This document shows, piece after piece, positions 1 through 8,474 of a stretch of DNA of 64,000 nt. Every line of letters begins with the position of its first letter. Within the stretch, counting starts at the first letter, position 1. This DNA is from Desulfobacter sp. (GTDB lineage: Bacteria; Desulfobacterota; Desulfobacteria; Desulfobacterales; Desulfobacteraceae). The stretch spans positions 1,729,501 through 1,793,500 of the forward strand of contig CP054838.1 of NCBI GenBank assembly GCA_028768545.1, given 5' to 3'. The notes beneath the pieces are model-generated. The model did no database searches and was not told the origin of the DNA. It worked only from the letters and a program-made list of their open reading frames with translations. Both the position numbers and the translations under genes were made by a program.

Positions 1-996
1 AAAAATCCGGATAACAAAGAAGCTGAAGACAAGTTCAAAGAGGCTTCCGAGGCTTATGAAGTCCTTACAGATGATAATAAGCGTCAGATCTATGACCAGT
101 TTGGTCACCAGGGGCTGGAAGGGGCCGGTCATTCCGGGCCCAGCGGGTTTGAGGATATTTTTTCAAGTTTTGGAGATATATTTGAAGACTTTTTCGGATT
201 TGGCGGTGGGCGCGACAGCCGAGGCAGCCGGGTTCGGCGGGGGTCGGATCTTCGGTACAACATGACCATTGATTTTATGGAAGCGGCTTTTGGCACGGAA
301 AAAACCATTTCAATTCCAAAAATGGAGACCTGTGACACATGCGACGGTTCAGGGGCCGCGCCCGGGAGTTCTGCCCAAACCTGTTCCCACTGCCATGGCA
401 CAGGCCAGTTTATCCAGAGCCAGGGGTTTTTCAAGGTTAAGACCACCTGTCCCTATTGCAAGGGTCGGGGGACCATCATTCCCAATCCCTGTCCCAAGTG
501 CCGTGGGGTGGGCCGGGTGGAAATTACCCGCAAGGTCCAGGTTAAGATTCCGGCAGGGGTGGATGTGGGATCCAAGCTCAGGCTCACGGGTGAAGGTGAA
601 GCATCTTCTACGCCCGCAGGTCCTCCGGGCGATCTCTACGTGGTCATCAATGTCAAGCCCCATAAGTTTTTTCAACGGGATAAAACCGATATTGTTTGTG
701 CCATTGACATTTCTTTTATTCAGGCTGCCCTAGGAGATGAAATCACTATTCCCACCCTTGTGGGAGAGGAAAAATTTTCCATCCCCAAAGGGACTCAATA
801 CGGAGATTCATTCAGGCTGAGAGGAGAAGGTATTGCCTCGTTGAGAACCGGCAGGCGGGGGGATCAGATCATCAAGGTGATTATCAAGACACCGACCAAA
901 CTCAATCAGAAGCAAAAGGATTTGCTCAAAGAATTTGACAGGCTGGATTCCAATAAAATTTCAAACAAGCTCAAGAATCTGTTCAAGAACCTATAA
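1..996 (+). CDS. dnaJ: Chaperone protein DnaJ (5' end outside window)
   Basis: Co-chaperone that stimulates the DnaK ATPase and delivers unfolded proteins in the cytoplasm. The frame is open from base 1. It begins in the last helices of the J domain ([20 protein letters not shown]), just after where the HPD loop would be, so roughly 40 N-terminal residues are missing. A short Gly/Phe-rich segment ([14 protein letters not shown]) follows. Then come four CxxCxGxG zinc-finger repeats ([32 protein letters not shown]) and the two beta-rich C-terminal substrate-binding domains. The order is that of a type I DnaJ (DnaJA). queD starts 22 bases downstream on the same strand. Identification is secure. 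Confidence 0.97.
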   Translation, partial: KNPDNKEAEDKFKEASEAYEVLTDDNKRQIYDQFGHQGLEGAGHSGPSGFEDIFSSFGDIFEDFFGFGGGRDSRGSRVRRGSDLRYNMTIDFMEAAFGTEKTISIPKMETCDTCDGSGAAPGSSAQTCSHCHGTGQFIQSQGFFKVKTTCPYCKGRGTIIPNPCPKCRGVGRVEITRKVQVKIPAGVDVGSKLRLTGEGEASSTPAGPPGDLYVVINVKPHKFFQRDKTDIVCAIDISFIQAALGDEITIPTLVGEEKFSIPKGTQYGDSFRLRGEGIASLRTGRRGDQIIKVIIKTPTKLNQKQKDLLKEFDRLDSNKISNKLKNLFKNL

Positions 997-1018
997 GGAA
1001 ATAATCAGGCGGATAACT

Positions 1019-1402
1019 ATGTTCGAATTAAAGGTCAAGACGCATTTTGCAGGCGCCCATCAGCTGGCCATGGTCGGTGAAAAATGTGAAAACCTCCACG
1101 GTCACAACTGGCATGTGGAAGTTTGCGTAAAAGGGGATAAGCTGAATTCAGCCGGGGTTCTGGCGGATTTTGGAGATATTAAAAAGGCGGTCAGGGCGGT
1201 TGTGGACGGCGAGCTGGACCATCGATTCCTCAATGAACTGCCGGCCTTTGAAGGGGGGCAGCCCACCTCGGAGTGCATTGCCGTGTATATTGCCCAGAAA
1301 GTCCAGGCCTTTTTGGATCAAGAGGTTTCAGAAAACGTCCTCGTATCCAGGGTCATGGCCTGGGAATCTGACAATGCCTGTGCCATCTATTATCCGGAAT
1401 AA
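1019..1402 (+). CDS. queD: 6-carboxy-5,6,7,8-tetrahydropterin synthase (QueD)
   Basis: Converts 7,8-dihydroneopterin triphosphate to 6-carboxytetrahydropterin, the second step of the queuosine/preQ0 pathway. The 127-residue protein has the PTPS/QueD zinc histidines His14, His27 and His29 (FAGAHQL, NLHGHNW), the catalytic cysteine Cys23 just before LHGH, and the later LDHRFLN and AWESDNACAIY motifs. A longer in-frame start at 935 would overlap dnaJ. The ATG at 1019 gives the family's usual N-terminus (MFELKVKTHFAGAHQL) and is preferred. No other queuosine gene is in the window, so it may simply be co-transcribed with dnaJ. A mammalian-type PTPS activity is the alternative, but the CxxxHGH spacing favours QueD. 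Confidence 0.93.
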   Translation: MFELKVKTHFAGAHQLAMVGEKCENLHGHNWHVEVCVKGDKLNSAGVLADFGDIKKAVRAVVDGELDHRFLNELPAFEGGQPTSECIAVYIAQKVQAFLDQEVSENVLVSRVMAWESDNACAIYYPE

Positions 1403-1702
1403 AGAGCCCGCGGGTGGCCAATGCGGTTTAAGGTTCCGTTATTTCTTTGCCGGGGATGGATTTTTTCGGCCGGGTGGAATTTGATTTTTCCAAAGATTGC
1501 CACATAATCATCGGGCAAGGCTCTGTTGTCCCTTGAATTTAGCCAGAATATGTCATGACTATTTGAGAGGCCTGAATATTAATATCTTTAAATGCAGCAA
1601 TTTATGATTGCTTGCCAAACTAATTTTAAAGGTACAAATTGTCACCCTTCAGGCGAATCTATTCGTGAAATATGCGGGTTGGATCGGGATTTTGATGATC
1701 GG
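1403..1702. other. Intergenic region, no gene seen
   Basis: About 300 bases between convergent queD and the FAD dehydrogenase gene. I see no ORF with a ribosome site, no repeat and no RNA-like structure except the bidirectional hairpin at its right end, which is annotated separately. Confidence 0.6.
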
Positions 1703-1750
1703 AAAAGCCCTAGAACTTAATTTTTTGGGATTAAGCTCGAGGGCTTTTTT
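1703..1750. terminator. Bidirectional hairpin terminator between convergent genes
   Basis: An 18-base stem (AAAAGCCCTAGAACTTAA with TTAAGCTCGAGGGCTTTT, two mismatches) is flanked by A-rich and T-rich tracts. It therefore works as a rho-independent terminator in either direction, for queD (+) and for the convergent FAD gene, whose stop codon overlaps its edge. Confidence 0.8.
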
Positions 1751-3144
1751 TATTGGGTCTCAATGATCCGTTTGGCAGGGATCAGGCCTGTGGCGGCCGC
1801 GGATACAATATTTCCGGCAACACCGGGGCCGTCTCCGGCCACGTACATCCCTTTTATCCCTGTTTCCAGGTGGTTGTTGGTTTCCACCTGGGTGGCAAAA
1901 AATTTGATTTCAGGGGCGTAGAGCAGGGTCTCGTCATTGGATACCCCGGGAACCACAAGGTTGAGGGCTTCAAGCCCTTCGATGAGGTTGGAAAGGATTC
2001 GTTCGGGCAGGGCCATGGCAATATCCCCGCAGACCACATTGGTCATGGTGGGCTCAATATATCCTTTGCGGATCCGGTTCCAGGTGGAGCGCCTGCCCCG
2101 TTTTAAATCTCCGAACCGCTGGAGTATGGGTTTGCCGCCGCCGATGATGGTGGATAAACGTCCAATGGATTCTCCGTATGCCTGGTTATCGGTCACAGGT
2201 TCGGTGAGGACCACTTTTGACAAAAAGGCAAAATTAGTGTTTGAGGATTTTTTGCCTGAATAGGCATGGCCGTTGACGCATACAAAATCCTTGTAATTTT
2301 CCAGGGTCACAAATCCGCCCTGATTGGTGCAGAAGGTCCGGGTCTGGTCGTCGTATTTCTGGGTCTGGATAAAAAAGGTGGGATCATAGATAACATTGCA
2401 AAGATCATCCATGATGTCGTTGTGAACCTCTACCCTTACCCCGACTTCAATTCCCCTCTGGCTCAAGGGGATGCCGTGTTTTTGGGCCACGGCAGATACC
2501 CAGTTGGTCCCGATGCGCCCGGGGGCCAGGATGACGTTGGGGGCGGTATGGGTGCCCTTGTCCGTGATCACACCCTGGACATGTCCGTCTTTTTCAAGGA
2601 TATCCTCTACATTTTCTTTGGTACGGATATCAAGGCCTTTGGCCCTGATATGGGTTGCCATGTCCGCAATATATCCGGGAAGATTATCACTGCCCAGGTG
2701 CTTTTGCTTGATGAGCAGCAGGTCAATTCCGAATTTTTTGGCCTCCTTGCGTATGAGTTTGGCCTCGTCCAGGTTGGTGGGGAAAATCTGTCCGTCCATT
2801 TTAAACCGGGTAAAGATCTGCTCGGTCTCATTGATGAGTTCCTGGGCCTGGACCAACGGCATGAACTGGGTGAGATCTGTTTTGCCCAGCCTTGGGATAA
2901 AGTTGAGTTTCCCGTCTGAATAGAGTCCTGCTCCGCCAATACCGGACAATATGCCAATACCGGACAATATATTGCACGGATCGCACTGGATGCATTTTTG
3001 CAGTTTGTTGATGGGACATTTGCGTTTTAAAGAATCCTTGCCCTTTTCAATGAGCAAGACTCGAAGATTGGAGTTCTCGATCAGGTGGAAGGCCGCAAAA
3101 AGCCCTGCAGGGCCGCCGCCGACGATAATGACATCATAATCCAT
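1750..3144 (-). CDS. FAD-dependent dehydrogenase / NAD(P)-FAD oxidoreductase (COG2509-like)
   Basis: A 464-residue flavoprotein. The N-terminus carries the FAD dinucleotide-binding motif (DYDVIIVGGGPAGLFAAFHL) followed by an acidic end of strand 2 (LLIEKG). A cysteine cluster (KCPINKLQKCIQCDPCNI) and the GGAGLYSDGKLN signature come next. A C-terminal AGDGPGVAGNIVSAAATG segment fits the second FAD-contact motif. This architecture is that of the COG2509 'FAD-dependent dehydrogenases', whose physiological substrate is not established. An 18-bp tandem duplication adds six residues (ILSGIG twice) immediately before GGAG, next to the flavin site. The gene stands alone between two intergenic regions. 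Function beyond flavin-linked redox cannot be assigned. Confidence 0.88.
   Translation of the reverse strand: MDYDVIIVGGGPAGLFAAFHLIENSNLRVLLIEKGKDSLKRKCPINKLQKCIQCDPCNILSGIGILSGIGGAGLYSDGKLNFIPRLGKTDLTQFMPLVQAQELINETEQIFTRFKMDGQIFPTNLDEAKLIRKEAKKFGIDLLLIKQKHLGSDNLPGYIADMATHIRAKGLDIRTKENVEDILEKDGHVQGVITDKGTHTAPNVILAPGRIGTNWVSAVAQKHGIPLSQRGIEVGVRVEVHNDIMDDLCNVIYDPTFFIQTQKYDDQTRTFCTNQGGFVTLENYKDFVCVNGHAYSGKKSSNTNFAFLSKVVLTEPVTDNQAYGESIGRLSTIIGGGKPILQRFGDLKRGRRSTWNRIRKGYIEPTMTNVVCGDIAMALPERILSNLIEGLEALNLVVPGVSNDETLLYAPEIKFFATQVETNNHLETGIKGMYVAGDGPGVAGNIVSAAATGLIPAKRIIETQ
2936..2971. repeat. 18-bp tandem duplication inside the FAD dehydrogenase gene
   Basis: Two adjacent copies of CCAATACCGGACAATAT plus one variable base (2936-2953 and 2954-2971, differing only at the last base). 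It keeps frame and encodes a repeated hexapeptide ILSGIG next to the conserved GGAG motif. Confidence 0.9.
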
Positions 3145-3561
3145 AAATCACCTTGGATAAAAAATTTTAATCAAAACTTTTATTAAATATGATTTTGGAT
3201 TATAAGTCAATACCCGGATCTGGTATTTTTTTGTTATGATCGGATGTTTTTCAGCTGAAATTTTTTATTTCAGGACATTTTAACGGGTTAACCTCGGGTG
3301 GATCCAAACTTTTGGGCTTTGAAACTTGAAAGCCCGGGTTAAGATTTAAGCCGATAGGAAATGTGAATTTTTAAGTCTGGGTAAGATTTCATATTGATTT
3401 TATAAACAACAACTAATATAGAAAGGCAATTATCTTAATCTTTAAAAGATCCATTTGAATAAGAGGGGAAGATTATGTGAGCTAACGGCACAGGAGAAAA
3501 AGGAGCGCCATCGTCCCAGAAGGTATATTCGTAAAAACAACATCCTTATTGGAGAAAGACC
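3145..3561. other. Divergent intergenic region upstream of the cytochrome gene
   Basis: 417 AT-rich bases between the FAD gene (-) and the cytochrome gene (+). It contains a perfect 7-bp stem-loop (GGGCTTT...AAAGCCC, 3314-3335) set in a longer imperfect palindrome, and one good promoter candidate at 3394-3422. A codon-like stretch at about 3478-3561 has no start codon and is not called a gene. Confidence 0.6.
3394..3422 (+). promoter_or_regulatory. Candidate sigma-70 promoter for the octaheme cytochrome
   Basis: TTGATT (3394-3399), a 17-base spacer and TATAGA (3417-3422) lie about 140 bases before the cytochrome start. The spacing is ideal and the hexamers are fair matches. The call rests on sequence only. 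Confidence 0.4.
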
Positions 3562-4419
3562 ATGAAACGATTCTTCATTGCAGTATTTTGCTTTGCTATC
3601 CTTTTATTGACTCATGATGCAATTGCCCAGGATCCTCAGACCCTGGTGCTGCCGACCGGTAACATGATTCTGGCGGCACCCGAGGGGGGAGATCGGGCGC
3701 CTAAGCTTTCTCCTGTAAGTTTTCCCCATTCCCTTCATTTTTCCTATTCCTGCAAGGATTGTCACCATAGCTGGGACGGGGTTGAGCCCGTGCAAAGCTG
3801 CGCCACTGCCGGCTGTCATGAAAACTTATGGGCATCAAAGCCCGGGGAACTTCCCCTGGATGCACGGCGGGTCAAATCCCTGACCGGTGCCTATCACCAG
3901 GTCTGCAGAACCTGTCACCGCATGGAGGCTGCCGAGCAAAAGGAGGCGGGGATTAAACATGTGGCCACCGGCCCCATTGCCTGTGACGGCTGTCATTCAG
4001 AAATTATTTCGGAAATGGAAGACTCCGGGGAAGAACTTTCCATTCCCCTGGGCAGCATGACCATTGAGCCTCCCGAAGAGGTGGATGCCAAACGGGGGCC
4101 AGTTGAATTTCCCCATGGGCTGCATTTTGAATTTGCCTGCCAGTCCTGCCACCATGACTGGGATGGGGAAAGTGATGTGGAAAATTGTACCGCCTCGGGC
4201 TGCCACGACGAAACAAGTCCTTCAGGCACCCGGAGTATCAAGGCCCCGGATAATGTGCTCTACTATCTGGCGGCTTACCATAATGCCTGCCTGGACTGCC
4301 ATAGAGATATGGAAAAAGTCCGCCAGGACCAGATAAAAAAAGAGGAAAAACAAGGTTCTGTTAATGCGGCTGCACTGCCCAAGGCAGGGCCGGTAGGGTG
4401 CAAGGGCTGTCATTCCTGA
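3562..4419 (+). CDS. Octaheme class III (c3-type) cytochrome c, periplasmic
   Basis: A 285-residue exported multiheme cytochrome, expected to shuttle electrons in the periplasm. Residues 1-22 form a signal peptide (MKRFFIAVFCFAILLLTHDAIAQ). Eight heme sites are visible: six CxxCH (CKDCH, CRTCH, CDGCH, CQSCH, CLDCH, CKGCH) and two CxxxxCH (CATAGCH, CTASGCH), the latter typical of tetraheme cytochrome c3. The protein is two similar tetraheme modules in tandem (about 45-145 and 175-285). Each opens with an FPHxLHF segment supplying distal His ligands and a CHH motif. The ribosome site GGAGAAAG precedes the ATG. It stands alone, so its redox partners are unknown. A hairpin terminator follows. Confidence 0.93.
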   Translation: MKRFFIAVFCFAILLLTHDAIAQDPQTLVLPTGNMILAAPEGGDRAPKLSPVSFPHSLHFSYSCKDCHHSWDGVEPVQSCATAGCHENLWASKPGELPLDARRVKSLTGAYHQVCRTCHRMEAAEQKEAGIKHVATGPIACDGCHSEIISEMEDSGEELSIPLGSMTIEPPEEVDAKRGPVEFPHGLHFEFACQSCHHDWDGESDVENCTASGCHDETSPSGTRSIKAPDNVLYYLAAYHNACLDCHRDMEKVRQDQIKKEEKQGSVNAAALPKAGPVGCKGCHS

Positions 4420-4453
4420 TTCCAAATTTGTACGGGATCTCTTTTGAATTGAA

Positions 4454-4495
4454 AAACCTGGCAAGTTTCCCTTATTGAGGGCTTGCCAGGTTTCT
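4454..4495 (+). terminator. Hairpin terminator after the cytochrome gene
   Basis: A perfect 12-bp stem (AAACCTGGCAAG / CTTGCCAGGTTT, arms 4454-4465 and 4482-4493) lies 35 bases after the stop codon and is followed by a short T-rich run. Confidence 0.75.
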
Positions 4496-4552
4496 TGCGT
4501 ATTGGTATAAGAAGGCTTTAATATTAGCCGGGTCAATGGAAAAGGAAGGCAC

Positions 4553-5182
4553 GTGAAACAAAGATCTAACGGGATGTTTTTGGTTCTTGAAGGGATAGAC
4601 GGATCCGGAAAAACCACCCAGATTGACAAACTTGTCCGGGGATTAAAAAAAAGAGGGCGTGATGTCATTTCAACCTTTGAGCCCACAAACGGCCCCATTG
4701 GTTCTCTGATCCGGCAGATGCTTGCAGGAAAAATTCCCGTGGACCAGCGGACCATTGCCTCTCTTTTTGCAGCAGACAGAACCGATCATCTGGTCAATCC
4801 TGACACAGGCATTGCACAAATGGTGGATGAGGGCAAGACCATTGTCTGTGACCGGTATTATTTTTCTTCCTATGCCTACCATGCCCAGTATATTGACATG
4901 GACTGGGTGATCCAGGCAAACCGTCTGAATGCGGATATTTTACGGCCCCATGCCACCATTTTTATTGATGTGGATCCTGACGTTTGTCTTGAGCGCATTC
5001 AGTCGAGTAGGGAAAATCTTGAAATTTATGAAAAACTGGATATTATGAAGCAGGTCCGGGCCAATTATTTTAAGGCCTTTGACCGGTTAAAGGGTCAGGA
5101 AACCGTTATTGTCATTGACGGAAATCAAACCCCCGAAAAGGTGGAGCAAGCCATTTGGGAACAGGTCTGCCAATGGGTATAA
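4553..5182 (+). CDS. tmk: Thymidylate kinase
   Basis: Phosphorylates dTMP to dTDP with ATP. The 209-residue protein has the P-loop GIDGSGKTTQ, the FEPT loop and the DRYYFSSYAYH motif (DRY/H) that places dTMP. It ends with the lid/adenine region (RENLEIYEKLDIMKQVRANY). Two starts are possible. The GTG at 4553 lies a few bases after AAGGAAGG and gives MKQRSNGMFLVLEGIDGSG. The in-frame ATG at 4574 gives MFLVLEGIDGSG but has a weaker ribosome site. The GTG is preferred. It heads a tight rightward cluster with the DUF3842 gene (17-base gap) and the CooT-like gene. Confidence 0.94.
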   Translation: MKQRSNGMFLVLEGIDGSGKTTQIDKLVRGLKKRGRDVISTFEPTNGPIGSLIRQMLAGKIPVDQRTIASLFAADRTDHLVNPDTGIAQMVDEGKTIVCDRYYFSSYAYHAQYIDMDWVIQANRLNADILRPHATIFIDVDPDVCLERIQSSRENLEIYEKLDIMKQVRANYFKAFDRLKGQETVIVIDGNQTPEKVEQAIWEQVCQWV

Positions 5183-5199
5183 GTATTGCGGGATGATGT

Positions 5200-5616
5200 A
5201 TGAAAAAAATTTGTATTATAGACGGCCAGGGTGGCGGCATTGGCTCGGCTGTTATCAAGCGGCTCAAGGAACGGTTTGAAGAGACCATCGAGGTCATCGC
5301 TCTGGGCACCAATGCCATTGCCACGGCCCAGATGCTCAAAGCCCGCGCCAACAAGGGGGCTTCGGGCAGCAATGCCATCGTCCAGACCGTGAAAAGGGCA
5401 GATGTGATTGTCGGGCCTGTGGGGATCATCATGCCCCATGCCATGATGGGGGAGGTTACTCTGGAGATGGCCGAGGCCGTGTGCCAGTCCCCTGCCAGAA
5501 AAGTGCTATTGCCTTTGACCCAGGAAAATCTTACCATTGTCGGTGTGACAGGCGCTCCTCTGCCCCAGCTGGTGGACGAGCTTCTTGATACCCACCTGGC
5601 ATTTATAGGTTATTAA
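5200..5616 (+). CDS. DUF3842 family protein
   Basis: A 138-residue protein that begins with a Rossmann-like strand-loop-helix (KKICIIDGQGGGIGSAVIKRL) and contains conserved ALGTNAIATAQMLKA, GPVGIIMPHAMMGEVT and LPLTQENLTIVGV segments. These match the DUF3842 family, for which no reaction is known. The glycine-rich loop suggests nucleotide binding (inference). It sits 17 bases after tmk and 27 bases before a CooT-like nickel-binding protein. The DUF3842-CooT adjacency may reflect a shared role in metal or redox-enzyme maturation. Confidence 0.85.
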   Translation: MKKICIIDGQGGGIGSAVIKRLKERFEETIEVIALGTNAIATAQMLKARANKGASGSNAIVQTVKRADVIVGPVGIIMPHAMMGEVTLEMAEAVCQSPARKVLLPLTQENLTIVGVTGAPLPQLVDELLDTHLAFIGY

Positions 5617-5643
5617 TTAATATTTAAAATCAGGAGTGCATTT

Positions 5644-5835
5644 ATGTGTGAGGCCAATGCATATCTCGTTGAAAAAGACGGACAGGAATCATTGTTGATG
5701 GAAGCAGTGGACAAGGTAGAACCGGACGAAAACGGCATTCGGCTCCTCTCTATTTTTGGGGAGCAAAAATTTGTCAAAGGCCGGATCCATGCCCTGTCCC
5801 TGGTGGACCATAAGGTATTTATCAAGCCTGAATAA
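5644..5835 (+). CDS. CooT family small nickel-binding protein
   Basis: A 63-residue protein starting MCEANAYLVEKDG and ending with an RIHALSLVDHKVFI beta segment, the typical outline of the CooT/DUF2097-like small proteins. In Rhodospirillum rubrum CooT a dimer binds one Ni(II) through the Cys2 residues, and Cys2 is present here. The ribosome site AGGAG (CAGGAGTGCATTTATG) is clear. It closes the tmk-DUF3842-CooT cluster and is followed by a strong terminator. No CO dehydrogenase gene is in the window, so the nickel client is unknown. Confidence 0.85.
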   Translation: MCEANAYLVEKDGQESLLMEAVDKVEPDENGIRLLSIFGEQKFVKGRIHALSLVDHKVFIKPE

Positions 5836-5847
5836 GGTTGTAAAAGC

Positions 5848-5892
5848 AAAAGGCAGGTATTGGAAAAATTTTTCCAATACCTGCCTTTTTTT
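5848..5892. terminator. Strong bidirectional terminator
   Basis: A perfect stem of about 21 bp (arms AAAGGCAGGTATTGGAAAAA and its complement) with an almost absent loop ends in T7 on the plus strand and has A-rich flank on the other side. It serves both the CooT cluster (+) and the convergent nfnB gene (-). Confidence 0.9.
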
Positions 5893-5928
5893 ATGCGGCT
5901 TGACCCGTCAGGGTTTTGCTCTAAGGGC

Positions 5929-7332
5929 TTACCAGCCGATGGTCAGATAGTCGTGCATGGAGTTGGTAGCAGCCCTGCCTGCGCCCATGGCAAGGATAAC
6001 CGTGGCAGCACCGGTCACAATGTCGCCTCCGGCCCATACGGCTTTTTTAGATGTTTTGCCGGTAACAGAATCGGCAACAATATTGCCCCAGCGGTTCAGA
6101 TCCAGATTGGGAGTGGTGTTGGTCAGAAGGGGATTGGCATTTGAGCCCACAGAGACCACCACAAGATCACAGTCAATTTTATATTCGCTGCCCTCAACGG
6201 GAATGGGGCGGCGGCGGCCTGAAGCATCGGGTTCGCCCAATTCCATTTTCAGGCATTCCATGCCGGTGAGCCGTCCGTTTTCATCTCCGAAAAACTGGGT
6301 GGGATTGGTGAGCAGGACAAATTCAATTTTTTCCTGTTCAGCATGGTGAAGCTCTTCTTCCCTGGCCGGCATTTCATCCCTGGATCTTCTGTATACCACC
6401 TTGACCGAATCCGCGCCCAGTCTCATGGCGGTTCTGGCAGAGTCCATGGCCACGTTGCCAGCGCCCAAGACCACAACATTTTTGCCCCTGGCAATGGGGG
6501 TGTCGTATTCGGGAAAGAGATAGCCTTTCATGAGGTTGGTCCGGGTCAGATATTCATTGGCTGAATAGATGCCGATGAAATTTTCACCGGGCAGGTTCAT
6601 GAACCGGGGAAGTCCTGCGCCCACACCAATATAGGCCGCGTCATATCCCTCTTCAAAAAGTTCATCAATGGTCACTGAGGCCCCGACCACGGAGTTGCAT
6701 TGGATGTCTGCACCCATTTTTTCCAGGGTGGCCACTTCAGAGGCCACTATTTCCTTGGGCAGACGGAATTCAGGGATACCGTATACCAATACCCCGCCGG
6801 GTTTGTGAAAGGCTTCGAAAATGGTCACATCGTGCCCTTTGAGCAATAGATCGCCTGCAACGGTAAGTCCTGATGGACCGGAACCGATAACCGCCACTTT
6901 TTTGCCGGTTTTTTCGGCCACCTCAGGAATTCCGCCTGCCCCGTTTTTACGTTCCCAGTCTGCGGCAAATCTTTCAAGGTAGCCAATGGCAACGGGCTGT
7001 CCTTTTTTACCCAGAATACATCTGCCTTCACATTGTTCTTCCTGGGGGCAGACACGTCCGCAGACGGCAGGAAGTGCATTCCTTTCCCAGAGTTTATTGG
7101 CAGCGCCTGAAAAATCACCCTCGGCAATGCATTTGATAAAGTCGGGGATGAGAACTGACACCGGGCAGCCGTCCATACAGGCCGGTTTTTTACATTGAAG
7201 GCATCTTTTTGCCTCACGTATTGCCATTTCTTCACTCAATCCAATGGGGACTTCCTGAAAATTTCTGCGTCTGATATTCGGGTCCTGTTCGGGCATGACC
7301 GCGCGATCGACTTTTTCTTTTTTACCAGCCAT
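5929..7332 (-). CDS. nfnB: NADPH-dependent glutamate-synthase-like flavoprotein, NfnB subunit
   Basis: Large subunit of NADH-dependent reduced ferredoxin:NADP+ oxidoreductase, which bifurcates electrons from two NADPH to ferredoxin and NAD+ in anaerobes. The 467-residue protein has N-terminal Cys clusters for two [4Fe-4S] centres (Cys44, Cys47, Cys52, Cys56; then Cys91, Cys95, Cys101, Cys105). It also has an FAD site (VAVIGSGPSGLTVAGDLL) and an NADP(H) site (VVVLGAGNVAMDSARTAM) followed by VYRRSRDEMPA. Alone it would be called GltD/gltA small subunit. Its position 31 bases after the [2Fe-2S] flavoprotein nfnA, with no glutamate synthase large subunit nearby, favours NfnB. Confidence 0.88.
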   Translation of the reverse strand: MAGKKEKVDRAVMPEQDPNIRRRNFQEVPIGLSEEMAIREAKRCLQCKKPACMDGCPVSVLIPDFIKCIAEGDFSGAANKLWERNALPAVCGRVCPQEEQCEGRCILGKKGQPVAIGYLERFAADWERKNGAGGIPEVAEKTGKKVAVIGSGPSGLTVAGDLLLKGHDVTIFEAFHKPGGVLVYGIPEFRLPKEIVASEVATLEKMGADIQCNSVVGASVTIDELFEEGYDAAYIGVGAGLPRFMNLPGENFIGIYSANEYLTRTNLMKGYLFPEYDTPIARGKNVVVLGAGNVAMDSARTAMRLGADSVKVVYRRSRDEMPAREEELHHAEQEKIEFVLLTNPTQFFGDENGRLTGMECLKMELGEPDASGRRRPIPVEGSEYKIDCDLVVVSVGSNANPLLTNTTPNLDLNRWGNIVADSVTGKTSKKAVWAGGDIVTGAATVILAMGAGRAATNSMHDYLTIGW

Positions 7333-7363
7333 TTATTCCTCCATATCTCCGCTAGGCGCGTTA

Positions 7364-8194
7364 TTATGCTTTGGATTTGTTGTATGCATCCATGGATGCT
7401 TTTTCATCATCAAGGTAGGATGCCAGCCGTTTGGCCAGCTCATCAAAATCAACCTTGTGGGCGTCGAATTCAGGGCCGTCCACGCAGGCAAATTTGGTTT
7501 CTCCGCCAACCGTGACCCTGCAGCAGCCGCACATGCCCGTGCCGTCCACCATAATGGGGTTGAGGCTGACCAATGTTTTTACATTTTTTTCCTTGGTGAT
7601 AAGGCTGCAGAATTTCATCATGGGAATGGGGCCGATGGCCACAACCATGTCAATGTCATCCTTTTCAAGAACATCTTTTAATACATCCGTGACAAATCCG
7701 TGGTGGCCTTCTGAACCGTCATCGGTACAGATGTGGAAATGGGTGGAGGCGGCTCTCATTTTTTCTTCCATGATCAGCAGGTCGTAGCTTCTGGAACCCA
7801 AAATGGTCGTGACCTCATTTCCGGCTTCTTTCAGGGCCCGGGTAATGGGATGGAGAACGGCGATGCCCGTCCCTCCGCCTACGCAGACCACTTTTCCCAG
7901 GTTTTCAATATGGGTGGGTGCCCCAAGCGGGCCGATCAGGGCAAAATAATCTTTTCCCACTTTAAGGTCTTTAAACCGGGCGGTTGATTTTCCAATGACC
8001 ATATAGATAATGGTGATGGTGCCTTTTTCAGGATCTGTGTCTGCCATGGTCAGGGGAATCCTCTCCCCTGTCTCGTCAGCCTGGAGAATCACAAACTGAC
8101 CGGGTTTGGCTTTTCTGGATATGCGGGGTGCTTCTATTTCGTTGAGTATAATAGTCCCTTGGGCCATTTCCTCACGACGTATAAGTTTTGCCAT
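7364..8194 (-). CDS. nfnA: NfnA subunit: ferredoxin-NADP reductase-like FAD/[2Fe-2S] protein
   Basis: Small subunit of the NfnAB transhydrogenase, handling NAD(H). The 276-residue protein resembles dihydroorotate dehydrogenase electron-transfer subunits. A flavin beta-barrel (PGQFVILQADETGERIPLT) comes first, then an NAD-binding domain with VCVGGGTGIAVLHPI and an AIGPIPMMKFCS segment. A C-terminal cluster DGTGMCGCCRVTVGGETKFACVDGP would hold the [2Fe-2S] centre, with an Asp upstream of the three Cys as in NfnA. It is the first gene of a leftward two-gene operon with nfnB, with AGGAGGAA before the ATG. Sulfide dehydrogenase SudB is a close relative and the main alternative. Confidence 0.88.
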   Translation of the reverse strand: MAKLIRREEMAQGTIILNEIEAPRISRKAKPGQFVILQADETGERIPLTMADTDPEKGTITIIYMVIGKSTARFKDLKVGKDYFALIGPLGAPTHIENLGKVVCVGGGTGIAVLHPITRALKEAGNEVTTILGSRSYDLLIMEEKMRAASTHFHICTDDGSEGHHGFVTDVLKDVLEKDDIDMVVAIGPIPMMKFCSLITKEKNVKTLVSLNPIMVDGTGMCGCCRVTVGGETKFACVDGPEFDAHKVDFDELAKRLASYLDDEKASMDAYNKSKA

Positions 8195-8474
8195 TCCTTC
8201 CTCCTGTTTTCTATTTTGAGGACAGCCGTCCTTTAACCGGTGTTCGAAAACATCGATAATATTCAGATCCTTTTATAAAATCAAGTATAAAAGCTTGGTA
8301 GATTGGTTGAAAAACAGTTTTGTTTTTGTAAAGGAAACAAAAGAAGTTTTTTAATAACGATGTTCGCATGCAAAAACATATGGTTTTAAGCCCTGGGTCA
8401 TTGTAAAAAGAGCTTGATTTTGATAGGTTTTCAGCCCATGGCGTGATTTTGATGAAACCAATTTAGGTGAGAAA

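Noticed and set aside
2266..2919. 217-residue plus-strand ORF opposite the FAD dehydrogenase gene
   Set aside because: Antisense shadow of a well-supported gene, with no ribosome site or family resemblance.
3478..3561. Codon-like stretch ELTAQEKKERHRPRRYIRKN before the cytochrome gene
   Set aside because: No start codon in frame and it runs into the cytochrome ribosome site; possibly a relic, not supportable as a gene.
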